From: Brienomyrus brachyistius | Taxonomy: Eukaryota; Chordata; Actinopteri; Osteoglossiformes; Mormyridae | Direction of reading: 5' to 3' | Length of the DNA stretch: 64,000 nt | NCBI RefSeq assembly: GCF_023856365.1 | Contig: NC_064536.1 | Span: forward strand, 34,588,776 to 34,652,775 | Shown here: piece after piece, positions 32,552-46,387 of the stretch | Layout: each line of letters opens with the position of its first letter | How positions within the stretch are numbered: position 1 is the stretch's first letter | Made by a program: the position numbers and the translations under genes | The notes under the pieces: model-generated | Told to the model about the DNA's origin: nothing | The model's input: the letters and a program-made list of their open reading frames with translations, nothing else | Databases searched by the model: none

Positions 32552-35288
32552 GCGGAAAGAGATAGGATGAAGTTCTACATGGCTTTGAATTTGGCATGGG
32601 CCAGTGCATTAGATAAGTAACAAATCTCAATTTTATCATTAACAGTTCAATAGAAATAAGCAGAAATGCAAATCCTGTCGCTGTAGCGCCCCCATGTGGA
32701 CAATTGGTGTGGCCTTCGCAGGGATTGCTAGTGGTTAGGAGACAAATGTACAAGCCTATTTTTGTTCAGATCAGCTGTTGTTAAGCCTGTCAAAGGCCTG
32801 TCAGAATGCTGCTTGATTTTGATTGGCTGATGGTGGCTAGGGTTTTATGACTAATGACTGCCCTGATAGATTCCTGACCTCAGGCTTCAGAGTAGTACAT
32901 GTATGCCAAATTTCATTTGGATCGGTCAAGGAAGTCAGGAGATATTGGCAGTTTTTAGTTGTAGCGCCCCCTATTGACGAAATGCGGCCCACCTTCAACA
33001 GTGTCCCCAGAATGGGGTACGGAGATAGGATTTCAAATTTGGTGAAGGTAGGCTAAGGTATGGCCAAGTTATAACAGTCAGACCAATACTGGCTAAATTT
33101 ACGTAGACTTTGGGCGTGGCTAGTGGCCGTATGATAGACCAATATCAGGGTTATTTGAATTATTATTCATCAACTCACAGACCTGATCGGTTTGATACCT
33201 CATTTGTCTGATTCCGTCAGACGGTGTAGGAATTACAAGCAAAAGTAGGTTTTGCAAATTATGCAAATTAGCAAAAAATCTAAGTAGGCGGAGCTTCATA
33301 GTCCAAATGGCAAGTTGGTAGGGCAAGGATGTCTCTATCAGTAGAAATATGAATTTCAATTATAGGACTAACAGGACAGGAGATATCAATCAAAACGCGT
33401 TAGAGGGCGCCACGGCGCCCCCATCTGGCCGACATGGTTGGGTCGGATTATCTGAGTAGCGGGGAGGAATTGACATCATCCTACCAAGTTTCATAATTCT
33501 AGCACTTACGGTTTAGGCTGTACATTCAGTTTTAGGGCAGAAAAATAATAATAAATATAACTGCAAGCAGTGATAAGCGGTTCCAAAGCTAATGGAAAGA
33601 ATAAGTGGGTAGAAATGGAGTATATGGAATAAAATGAAAAGTTCAATAATAATAGGACATAAAATAGAGACCGTAAATGCTGGGCAATGCATTTAAATAG
33701 TCAGAAAGTAGGAAATACTACTACGATAGCATGAGAAGCTAATGGACAGAATAAGTGGGTAGACATGGAGTACACAGCATAAAATGAAAAGTTCAATGGC
33801 ATAAAATGAAAAGTTCAATAATAATAGGACATGAAATAGAGACTGTAATTGCTGGCCAATGCATTTAAATAGTCAGAAAGTAGGAAACAGTACTACAATG
33901 GCATGAGATCTGACATGTTGATGTTACAGTAGAAACGTTTAGTTAGTATAAGAATAAGGGTGGATGAGAAACAGGAGGAAAATGTAATTGCACCTGCTTA
34001 GGAGAAATATCACCAATGTAGATCTGTCTGGTGAAGTGCCTGAGCTTGACTGAATATATGGTTTGGGATGATGGCATATGAACAGTGGCTGTAGCGCCCC
34101 TGTTTGACTGATCGGCACCAAAGTTGGTGGGTCTCTCTGGGAGGCCGTGCTACATTAGTGGGTAAAATTTGGTGAGAATCGGATGAAGAATGCCTGAGAT
34201 TTAGCTGTTTGATTGAAATAGGAATTGAAATGGTTTGGCCAGCAGGTGGAGCCTGCGCTCCATGGATAAATTCTATTCAATATTTTTAGGCCTTCTCAGC
34301 CAAGTTTGCTCTTAGACACATATGAACAGTCGCCATAGCGCCCCCGTTTGACTGATCGACATCAAAGTTGGAGGGTCTGTCTGTGGGCCAGTGCTACATT
34401 AGTGGGTGAAATTTTGTGAGGATTGGATGAAGCAAGCCTGAGATTTAGCTGTTTGACCTAAGGTGGATCTTAGGAGTATACAGATAGTGGCCATAGCACC
34501 CCCGTTTGACCGATCGGCATCAAAGTTTGAGGGTATGTCTGTAGACCAGGGCTACATAAGTGGATCAAATTTCGTGAGGATTGGATGAAGCATGCCTGAG
34601 ATTTAGCTGTTTGATTGAAATCGGCTTATAAATGATGCAGGTTGGGTGTGGCTGGTGGCCATATTATACAGAAAGGTCAGGTATTTTTTAATAATCATCC
34701 CTGACGGCAGTGTCTTGATTGACTTGACACCAGAATCACTTACATGGGGTGTAGATTGTTAAAGTTATAGGAATATTTCATTTAATCAGTTTTTAACTAT
34801 CACAAGGGAATGCAGATGACTGTTATTATGCAGTACATATATCCTGATTTGGCATGACTCACAGAACTTGCAGTACAAAGGATTTTTACCAGTAATATGA
34901 GACTTGAACAGAAATGAGATAAATGTCACTTTCACTGGTTTTGCAGGTTTAGAGACACATATTGCATTGCTGTAGCGCCCCCGTTTGACCAATCGGCACC
35001 AAATTTGGAGGGCCCTTACCCACTACCGTCCTTGATGACATATTCAAGTTTGGTAGTGATTGGCTGAGGCAGGCCTGAGATACAGCTGTCTGATTGAAGT
35101 GGGCGTGGCACCTGTATGGTCTGGATGTGGCTGGTCGCCGTACCTTATAGAAAGTTTAGGATTTTTTGAATAATTGTGTACCAGGACTGTCTCCTGATTT
35201 GAATGATACCAGATTTACATAGGTTGGTTGAAAATCCCAGGAGGTTAACGAAATGTCATGTTTTTAGACTCCTATAAAATACGCAAAA
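32552..35288. repeat. Array B unit 4 (beta), 2737 bp
   Basis: The first beta-type unit. The 172-bp segment around GTGGGTAGAAATGGAG is duplicated (CAATAATAAT at 33643 and 33815), followed by GATCTGACATGTTGATG. It has no hairpin module. Confidence 0.9.
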
Positions 35289-38088
35289 GCGGAAAGAGAT
35301 AGGATGAAGTTCTACATGTCTTTGAATTTGCCATGGGCCAGTGCATTAGATAAGTAACAAATCTCAATTTTATCATTAACAGTTCAATAGAAATAAGCAG
35401 AAATGCAAATCCTGTCGCTGTAGCGCCCCCATGTGGACAATTGGGGTGGCCTTCGCAGGGGTTGCTAGGGGTTAGGAGACAAATGTACAAGCCTATTTTT
35501 GTTCAGATCAGCTGTTGTTAAGCCTGTCAAAGGCCTGTCAGAATGCTGCTTGATTTTGATTGGCTGATGGTGGCTAGGGTTTTATGATTAATGACTGCCC
35601 TGATAGATACCTGACCTCAGGCTTCAGAGTAGTACATGTATGCCAAATTTCATTTGGATCGGTAAAGGCAGTCAGGAGATATTGGCAGTTTTTAGTTGTA
35701 GCGCCCCCTATTGACGAAATGCGGCCCGCCTTCAACAGTGTCCCCAGAATGGGGTACGGGGATAGGATTTAAAATTTGGTGAAGGTAGGCTAGGGTATGG
35801 CCAAGTTATAACAGTCAGACCAATACTAGCTAAATTTAGGTAGTCTTTGGGCGTGGCTAGTGGCTGTATCATACACAAATGTCAGGGTTATTTGAATGAT
35901 TATGGATCAGCTCAGAGACCTGATCAGTTTGATACCTCATTTGTCTGATTCCGTCAGACGGTGTAGGAATTACAAGCAAAAGTAGGTTTTGCAAATTATG
36001 CAAATTAGCAAAAAATCTAAGTAGGCGGAGCTTAATAGTCCAAATGGCAAGTTGGTAGGGCAAGGATGTCTCTATCAGTAGAAATATGAATTTCAATTAT
36101 AGGACTAACAGGACAGGAGATATCAATCAAAACACGTTAGGGGGCGCCACGGCGCCCCCATCTGGCCGACATGGTTGGGTCGGATTATCTGAGTAGCGGG
36201 GAGGAATTGACATCATCCTACCAAGTTTCATAATTCTAGCACTTACAGTTTGGGCTGCCCATTCAGTTTTAGGGCAGAAAAATAATAATAATAATAATAA
36301 TAATCCTAAGAAAAACAATAAGTTTCCATAGCACTTCGTGCTTTGGAACCTTAAATATAACTGCAAGCAGTGATAAGCGGTTCCAAAGCTAATGGAAAGA
36401 ATAAGTGGGTAGAAATGGAGTACATGGAATAAAATGAAAAGTTCAATAATAATAGTACATAAAATAGAGACCGTAACTGCTGGGCAATGCATTTAAATAG
36501 TCAGAAAGTAGGAAATACTACTACGATAGCATGAGAAGCTAATGGACAGAATAAGTGGGTAGACATGGAGTACACAGCATAAAATGAAAAGTTCAATGGC
36601 ATAAAATGAAAAGTTCAATAATAATAGGACATGAAATAGAGACTGTAATTGCTGGCCAATGCATTTAAATAGTCAGAAAGTAGGAAACAGTACTACAATA
36701 GCATGACATCTGACATGTTGATGTTACAGTAGAAACGTTTAGTTAGGATAAGAAAAAGGGTGGATGAGAAACAGGAGGAAAATGTAATTGCACCTGCTTA
36801 GGAGAAATATCACCAATGTAGATCTGTCTGGTGAAGTGCCTGAGCTTGACTGAATATATGGTTTGGGATGATGGCATATGAACAGTGGCTGTAGCGCCCC
36901 TGTTTGACTGATCGGCACCAAAGTTGGTGGGTCTCTCTGGGAGGCCGTGCTACATTAGTGGGTAAAATTTGGTGAGAATCGGATGAAGAATGCCTGAGAT
37001 TTAGCTGTTTGATTGAAATAGGAATTGAAATGGTTTGGCCAGCAGGTGGAGCCTGCGCTACATGGATAAATTCTATTCAATACTTTTAGGCCTTCTCAGC
37101 CAAGTTTGCTCTTAGACACATATGAACAGTCGCCATAGCGCCCCCGTTTGACCGATCGACATCAAAGTTGAAGGGTCTGTCTGTGGGCCAGTGCTACATT
37201 AGTGGGTGAAATTTTGTGAGGATTGGATGAAGCAAGCCTGAGATTTAGCTGTTTGACCTAAGGTGGATCTTAGGAGTATACAGATAGTGGCCATAGCACC
37301 CCCGTTTGACCGATCGGCATCAAAGTTTGAGGGTATGTCTGTAGACCAGTGCTACATAAGTGGATCAAATTTCGTGAGGATTGGATGAAGCATGCCTGAG
37401 ATTTAGCTGTTTGATTGAAATCGGCTTATAAATGATGCAGGTTGGGTGTGGCTGGTGGCCATATTATACAGAAAGGTCAGGTATTTTTTAATAATCATCC
37501 CTGACGGCAGTGTCTTGATTGACTTGACACCAGAATCACTTACATGGGGTGTAGATTGTTAAAGTTATAGGAATATTTCATTTAATCCGTTTTTAAATAT
37601 CACAAGGGAATGCAGATGACTGTTATTATGCAATACATATATCTTGATTTGGCATGACTCACAGAACTTGCAGTACAAAGGATTTTTACCAGTAATATGA
37701 GACTTGAACAGAAATGAGATAAATGTCACTTTCACTGGTTTTGCAGGTTTAGAGACACATATTGCATTGCTGTAGCGCCCCCGTTTGACCAATCGGCACC
37801 AAATTTGGAGGGCCCTTACCCACTACCGTCCTTGATGACATATTCAAGTTTGGTAGTGATTGGCTGAGGCAGGCCTGAGATACAGCTGTCTGATTGAAGT
37901 GGGCGTGGCACCTGTATGGTCTGGATGTGGCTGGTCGCCGTACCTTATAGAAAGTTTAGGATTTTTTGAATAATTGTATACCAGGACTGTCTCCTGATTT
38001 GAATGATACCAGATTTACATAGGTTGGTTGAAAATCCAAGGAGGTTAACGAAATGTCATGTTTTCAGACTCCTATAAAATACGCAAAA
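35289..38088. repeat. Array B unit 5 (beta), 2800 bp
   Basis: Beta type with one hairpin module (36322-36350). Its early part shares private variants with unit 12 (offset 19170) and its late part with unit 7 (offset 5499), so it is a mosaic. Confidence 0.9.
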
Positions 38089-40787
38089 GCGGAAAGAGAT
38101 AGGATGAAGTTCTACATGGCTTTGAATTTGGCATGGGCCAGTGCATTAGATAAGTAACAAATCTCAATTTTATCATTAACAGTTCAATAGAAATAAGCAG
38201 AAATGCAAATCCTGTCGCTGTAGCGCCCCCATGTGGACAATTGGTGTGGCCTTCGCAGGGATTGCTAGGGGTTAGGAGACAAATGTACAAGCCTATTTTT
38301 GTTCAGATCAGCTGTTGTTAAGCCTGTCAAAGGCCTGTCAGAATGCTGCTTGATTTTGATTGGCTGATGGTGGCTAGGGTTTTATGACTAATGACTGCCC
38401 TGATAGATTACTGACCTCAGGCTTCAGAGTAGTACATGTATGCCAAATTTCATTTGGATCGGTCAAGGAAGTCAGGAGATATTGGCAGTTTTTAGTTGTA
38501 GCGCCCCCTATTGACGAAATGCGGCCCGCCTTCAACAGTGTCCCCAGAATGGGGTACGGAGATAGGATTTCAAATTTGGTGAAGGTAGGCTAAGGTATGG
38601 CCAAGTTATAACAGTCAGACCAATACTGGCTAAATTTACGTAGACTTTGGGCGTGGCTAGTGGCCGTATGATAGACCAATATCAGGGTTATTTGAATTAT
38701 TATTCATCAGCTCAGAGACCTGATCGGTTTGATACCTCATTTGTCTGATTCCGTCAGACGGTGTAGGAATTACAAGCAAAAGTAGGTTTTGCAAATTATG
38801 CAAATTAGCAAAAAATCTAAGTAGGCGGAGCTTCATAGTCCAAATGGCAAGTTGGTAGGGCAAGGATGTCTCTATCAGTAGAAATATGAATTTCAATTAT
38901 AGGACTAACAGGACAGGAGATATCAATCAAAACGCGTTAGAGGGCGCCACGGCGCCCCCATCTGGCCGACATGGTTGGGTCGGATTATCTGAGTAGCGGG
39001 GAGGAATTGACATCATCGTACCAAGTTTCATAATTCTAGCACTTACGGTTTAGGCTGTACATTCAGTTTTAGGGCAGAAAAATAATAATAAATATAACTG
39101 CAAGCAGTGATAAATGGTTCCAAAGCTAATGGAAAGAATAGGTGGGTAGACATGGAGTACACAGCATAAAATGAAAAGTTCAATAATAATGGGACATGAA
39201 ATAGAGACTGTAATTGCTGGCCAATGCATTTAAATAGTCAGAAAGTAGGAAATACTACTACAATAGCATGAGAAGCTAATGGACAGAATAGGCTGATCAT
39301 TTAGACAGAAGAAAGGCTGAAAGTATTCAATGGCATTTTATAAATGGAGCAAGGGCTCCACCTGCTAGATAATTTATTACAAAATTGCAATTGCTGCAGT
39401 TTACACAGCCTAAAGTATAATTGAAGGCTGATAAATTCGTAAAAGTCAGATGGCAGGACAGTAAAAGGAAATTGAAAATATGGACTCAGATGAAGGAGTG
39501 GGTGATTAATCTTTGAATGTTTGATGGAAAATAAGGATATTTCAGCTGAATTAACTAAGGTGGGTCTTAGACATATATGAACAGTGGCTGTAGCGCCCCC
39601 GTTTGACTGATCGGCACCAAAGTTGGTTGGTCTCTCTGGGAGGCCGTGCTACATTAGTGGGTAAAATTTGGTGAGAATCGGATGAAGCATGCCTGAGATT
39701 TAGCTGTTTGATTGAAATAGGAATTGAAATGGTTTGGCCAGCAGGTGGAGCCTGCGCTCCATGGATAAATTCTATTCAATATTTTTAGGCCTTCTCAGCC
39801 AAGTTTGCTCTTAGACACATATGAACAGTCGCCATAGCGCCCCCGTTTGACCGATCGACATCAAAGTTGGAGGGTCTGTCTGTGGGCCAGTGCTACATTA
39901 GTGGGTGAAATTTTGTGAGGATTGGATGAAGCAAGCCTGAGATTTAGCTGTTTGACCTAAGGTGGATCTTAGGAGTATACAGATAGTGGCCATAGCACCC
40001 CCGTTTGACCGATCGGCATCAAGGTTTGAGGGTATGTCTGTAGACCAGTGCTACATAAGTGGATCAAATTTCGTGAGGATTGGATGAAGCACGCCTGAGA
40101 TTTAGCTGTTTGATTGAAATGGGCTTATAAATGATGCAGGTTGGGTGTGGCTGGTGGCCATATTATACAGAAAGGTCAGGTATTTTTTAATAATCATCCC
40201 TGACGGCAGTGTCTTGATTGACTTGACACCAGAATCACTTACATGGGGTGTAGATTGTTAAAGTTATAGGAATATTTCATTTAATCCGTTTTTAAATATC
40301 ACAAGGGAATGCAGATGACTGTTATTGTGCAATACATATATCTTGATTTGGCATGACTCACAGAACTTGCAGTACAAAGGATTTTTACCAGTAATATGAG
40401 ACTTGAACAGAAATGAGATAAATGTCACTTTCATTGGTTTTGCAGGTTTAGAGACACATATTGCATTGCTGTAGCGCCCCCGTTTGACCAATCGGCACCA
40501 AATTTGGAGGGCCCTTACCCACTACCGTCCTTGATGACATATTCAAGTTTGGTAGTGATTGGCTGAGGCAGGCCTGAGATACAGCTGTCTGATTGAAGTG
40601 GGCGTGGCACCTGTATGGTCTGGATGTGGCTGGTCGCCGTACCTTATAGAAAGTTTAGGATTTTTTGAATAATTATATACCAGGACTGTCTCCTGATTTG
40701 AATGATATCAGATTTACATAGGTTGGTTGAAAATCCAAGGAGGTTAACGAAATGTCATGTTTTTAGACTCCTATAAAATACGCAAAA
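38089..40787. repeat. Array B unit 6 (alpha), 2699 bp
   Basis: Alpha type without a hairpin module. It shares GATAGATTACTGACC with unit 8 (offset 5499) and its later part with unit 3 (offset 8236). Confidence 0.9.
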
Positions 40788-43587
40788 GCGGAAAGAGATA
40801 GGATGAAGTTCTACATGGCTTTGAATTTGGCATGGGCCAGTGCATTAGATAAGTAACAAATCTCAATTTTATCATTAACAGTTCAATAGAAATAAGCAGA
40901 AATGCAAATCCTGTCGCTGTAGCGCCCCCATGTGGACAATTGGTGTGGCCTTCGCAGGGATTGCTAGTGGTTAGGAGACAAATGTACAAGCCTATTTTTG
41001 TTCAGATCAGCTGTTGTTAAGCCTGTCAAAGGCCTGTCAGAATGCTGCTTGATTTTGATTGGCTGATGGTGGCTAGGGTTTTATGACTAATGACTGCCCT
41101 GATAGATTCCTGACCTCAGGCTTCAGAGTAGTACATGTATGCCAAATTTCATTTGGATCGGTCAAGGAAGTCAGGAGATATTGGCAGTTTTTAGTTGTAG
41201 CGCCCCCTATTGACGAAATGCGGCCCACCTTCAACAGTGTCCCCAGAATGGGGTACGGAGATAGGATTTCAAATTTGGTGAAGGTAGGCTAAGGTATGGC
41301 CAAGTTATAACAGTCAGACCAATACTGGCTAAATTTACGTAGACTTTGGGCGTGGCTAGTGGCCGTATGATAGACCAATATCAGGGTTATTTGAATTATT
41401 ATTCATCAGCTCACAGACCTGATCGGTTTGATACCTCATTTGTCTGATTCCGTCAGACGGTGTAGGAATTACAAGCAAAAGTAGGTTTTGCAAATTATGC
41501 AAATTAGCAAAAAATCTAAGTAGGCGGAGCTTCATAGTCCAAATGGCAAGTTGGTAGGGCAAGGATGTCTCTATCAGTAGAAATATGAATTTCAATTATA
41601 GGACTAACAGGACAGGAGATATCAATCAAAACGCGTTAGAGGGCGCCACGGCGCCCCCATCTGGCCGACATGGTTGGGTCGGATTATCTGAGTAGCGGGG
41701 AGGAATTGACATCATCCTACCAAGTTTCATAATTCTAGCACTTACGGTTTAGGCTGTACATTCAGTTTTAGGGCAGAAAAATAATAATAATAATAATAAT
41801 AATCCTAAGAAAAACAATAAGGTTCCATAGCACTTCGTGCTTTGGAACCTTAAATATAACTGCAAGCAGTGATAAGCGGTTCCAAAGCTAATGGAAAGAA
41901 TAAGTGGGTAGAAATGGAGTACATGGAATAAAATGAAAAGTTCAATAATAATAGTACATAAAATAGAGACCGTAACTGCTGGGCAATGCATTTAAATAGT
42001 CAGAAAGTAGGAAATACTACTACGATAGCATGAGAAGCTAATGGACAGAATAAGTGGGTAGACATGGAGTACACAGCATAAAATGAAAAGTTCAATGGCA
42101 TAAAATGAAAAGTTCAATAATAATAGGACATGAAATAGAGACTGTAATTGCTGGCCAATGCATTTAAATAGTCAGAAAGTAGGAAACAGTACTACAATAG
42201 CATGACATCTGACATGTTGATGTTACAGTAGAAACGTTTAGTTAGGATAAGAAAAAGGGTGGATGAGAAACAGGAGGAAAATGTAATTGCACCTGCTTAG
42301 GAGAAATATCACCAATGTAGATCTGTCTGGTGAAGTGCCTGAGCTTGACTGAATATATGGTTTGGGATGATGGCATATGAACAGTGGCTGTAGCGCCCCT
42401 GTTTGACTGATCGGCACCAAAGTTGGTGGGTCTCTCTGGGAGGCCGTGCTACATTAGTGGGTAAAATTTGGTGAGAATCGGATGAAGAATGCCTGAGATT
42501 TAGCTGTTTGATTGAAATAGGAATTGAAATGGTTTGGCCAGCAGGTGGAGCCTGCGCTCCATGGATAAATTCTATTCAATACTTTTAGGCCTTCTCAGCC
42601 AAGTTTGCTCTTAGACACATATGAACAGTCGCCATAGCGCCCCCGTTTGACCGATCGACATCAAAGTTGAAGGGTCTGTCTGTGGGCCAGTGCTACATTA
42701 GTGGGTGAAATTTTGTGAGGATTGGATGAAGCAAGCCTGAGATTTAGCTGTTTGACCTAAGGTGGATCTTAGGAGTATACAGATAGTGGCCATAGCACCC
42801 CCGTTTGACCGATCGGCATCAAAGTTTGAGGGTATGTCTGTAGACCAGTGCTACATAAGTGGATCAAATTTCGTGAGGATTGGATGAAGCATGCCTGAGA
42901 TTTAGCTGTTTGATTGAAATCGGCTTATAAATGATGCAGGTTGGGTGTGGCTGGTGGCCATATTATACAGAAAGGTCAGGTATTTTTTAATAATCATCCC
43001 TGACGGCAGTGTCTTGATTGACTTGACACCAGAATCACTTACATGGGGTGTAGATTGTTAAAGTTATAGGAATATTTCATTTAATCCGTTTTTAAATATC
43101 ACAAGGGAATGCAGATGACTGTTATTATGCAATACATATATCTTGATTTGGCATGACTCACAGAACTTGCAGTACAAAGGATTTTTACCAGTAATATGAG
43201 ACTTGAACAGAAATGAGATAAATGTCACTTTCACTGGTTTTGCAGGTTTAGAGACACATATTGCATTGCTGTAGCGCCCCCGTTTGACCAATCGGCACCA
43301 AATTTGGAGGGCCCTTACCCACTACCGTCCTTGATGACATATTCAAGTTTGGTAGTGATTGGCTGAGGCAGGCCTGAGATACAGCTGTCTGATTGAAGTG
43401 GGCGTGGCACCTGTATGGTCTGGATGTGGCTGGTCGCCGTACCTTATAGAAAGTTTAGGATTTTTTGAATAATTGTATACCAGGACTGTCTCCTGATTTG
43501 AATGATACCAGATTTACATAGGTTGGTTGAAAATCCAAGGAGGTTAACGAAATGTCATGTTTTCAGACTCCTATAAAATACGCAAAA
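40788..43587. repeat. Array B unit 7 (beta), 2800 bp
   Basis: Beta type with one hairpin (41821-41849). The segment from about 41.8 kb repeats unit 5 at +5499, including the rare AATAATAGTACATAAAAT. Confidence 0.9.
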
Positions 43588-46387
43588 GCGGAAAGAGATA
43601 GGATGAAGTTCTACATGGCTTTGAATTTGGCATGGGCCAGTGCATTAGATAAGTAACAAATCTCAATTTTATCATTAACAGTTCAATAGAAATAAGCAGA
43701 AATGCAAATCCTGTCGCTGTAGCGCCCCCATGTGGACAATTGGTGTGGCCTTCGCAGGGATTGCTAGGGGTTAGGAGACAAATGTACAAGCCTATTTTTG
43801 TTCAGATCAGCTGTTGTTAAGCCTGTCAAAGGCCTGTCAGAATGCTGCTTGATTTTGATTGGCTGATGGTGGCTAGGGTTTTATGACTAATGACTGCCCT
43901 GATAGATTACTGACCTCAGGCTTCAGAGTAGTACATGTATGCCAAATTTCATTTGGATCGGTCAAGGAAGTCAGGAGATATTGGCAGTTTTTAGTTGTAG
44001 CGCCCCCTATTGACGAAATGCGGCCCGCCTTCAACAGTGTCCCCAGAATGGGGTACGGAGATAGGATTTCAAATTTGGTGAAGGTAGGCTAAGGTATGGC
44101 CAAGTTATAACAGTCAGACCAATACTGGCTAAATTTACGTAGACTTTGGGCGTGGCTAGTGGCCGTATGATAGACCAATATCAGGGTTATTTGAATTATT
44201 ATTCATCAGCTCAGAGACCTGATCGGTTTGATACCTCATTTGTCTGATTCCGTCAGACGGTGTAGGAATTACAAGCAAAAGTAGGTTTTGCAAATTATGC
44301 AAATTAGCAAAAAATCTAAGTAGGCGGAGCTTCATAGTCCAAATGGCAAGTTGGTAGGGCAAGGATGTCTCTATCAGTAGAAATATGAATTTCAATTATA
44401 GGACTAACAGGACAGGAGATATCAATCAAAACGCGTTAGAGGGCGCCACGGCGCCCCCATCTGGCCGACATGGTTGGGTCGGATTATCTGAGTAGCGGGG
44501 AGGAATTGACATCATCGTACCAAGTTTCATAATTCTAGCACTTACGGTTTAGGCTGTACATTCAGTTTTAGGGCAGAAAAATAATAATAATAATAATAAT
44601 CCTAAGAAAAACAATAAGGTTCCATAGCACTTCGTGCTTTGGAACCTTAATAAATATAACTGCAAGCAGTGATAAGCGGTTCCAAAGCTAATGGAAAAAA
44701 TAAGTGGGTAGAAATGGAGTACATGGAATAAAATAAAAAGTTCAATAATAATAGGACATAAAATAGAGACCGTAACTGCTGGGCAATGCATTTAAATAGT
44801 CAGAAAGTAGGAAATACTACTACGATAGCATGAGAAACTAATGGACAGAATAAGTGGGTAGACATGGAGTACACAGCATAAAATGAAAAGTTCAATGGCA
44901 TAAAATGAAAAGTTCAATAATAATAGGACATGAAATAGAGACTGTAATTGCTGGCCAATGCATTTAAATAGTCAGAAAGTAGGAAGCAGTACTACAATAG
45001 CATGAGATCTGACATGTTGATGTTACAGTAGAAATGTTTAGTTAGGATAAGAAAAAGGGTGGATGAGAAACAGGAGGAAAATGTAATTGCATCTACTTAG
45101 GAGAAATATCACCAATGTAGATCTGTCTGGTGAAGTGCCTGAGCTTGACTGAATATATGGTTTGGGATGATGGCATATGAACAGTGGCTGTAGCGCCCCT
45201 GTTTGACTGATCGGCACCAATGTTGGTGGGTCTCTCTGGGAGGCCGTGCTACATTAGTGGGTAAAATTTGGTGAGAATCGGATGAAGCATGCCTGAGATT
45301 TAGCTGTTTGATTGAAATAGGAATTGAAATGGTTTGGCCAGCAGGTGGAGCCTGCGCTCCATGGATAAATTCTATTCAATATTTTTAGGCCTTCTCAGCC
45401 AAGTTTGCTCTTAGACACATATGAACAGTCGCCATAGCGCCCCCGTTTGACTGATTGACATCAAAGTTGGAGGGTCTGTCTGTGGGCCAGTGCTACATTA
45501 GTGGGTGAAATTTTGTGATGATTGGATGAAGCAAGCCTGAGATTTAGCTGTTTGACCTAAGGTGGATCTTAGGAGTATACAGATAGTGGCCATCGCACCC
45601 CCGTTTGACCGATCGGCATCAAAGTTTGAAGGTATGTCTGTAGACCAGTGCTACATAAGTGGATCAAATTTCGTGAGGATTGGATGAAGCATGCCTGAGA
45701 TTTAGCTGTTTGATTGAAATCGGCTTATAAATGATGCAGGTTGGGTGTGGCTGGTGGCCATATTATACAGAAAGGTCAGGTATTTTTTAATAATCATCCC
45801 TGACGGCAGTGTCTTGATTGACTTGACACCAGAATCACTTACATGGGGTGTAGATTGTTAAAGTTATAGGAATATTTCATTTAATTCGTTTTTAAATATC
45901 ACAAGGGAATGCAGATGACTGTTATTATGCAATACATATATCTTGATTTGGCATGACTCACAGAACTTGCAGTACAAAGGATTTTTACCAGTAATATGAG
46001 ACTTGAACAGAAATGAGATAAATGTCACTTTCACTGGTTTTGCAGGTTTAGAGACACATATTGCATTGCTGTAGCGCCCCCGTTTGACCGATCGGCAAGA
46101 AATTTGGAGGGCCCTTACCCACTACCGTCCTTGATGACATATTCAAGTTTGGTAGTGATTGGCTGAGGCAGGCCTGAGATACAGCTGTCTGATTGAAGTG
46201 GGCGTGGCACCTGTATGGTCTGGATGTGGCTGGTCGCCGTACCTTATAGAAAGTTTAGGATTTTTTGAATAATTGTATACCAGGACTGTCTCCTGATTTG
46301 AATAATACTAGATATACATAGGTTGGATGAAAATCCAAGGAGGTTAACGAAATGTCATGTTTTTAGACTCCTATAAAATACGCAAAA
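43588..46387. repeat. Array B unit 8 (beta), 2800 bp
   Basis: Beta type with one hairpin (44618-44646). The early part copies unit 6; after the hairpin it diverges to beta sequence, so a recombination break lies near 44.58 kb. Confidence 0.9.

Noticed and set aside
36127..36492. Longer ORFs (80-121 codons) across the hairpin region
   Set aside because: They are created by variable numbers of TAA triplets and hairpin modules, read as Leu-rich low-complexity peptide.
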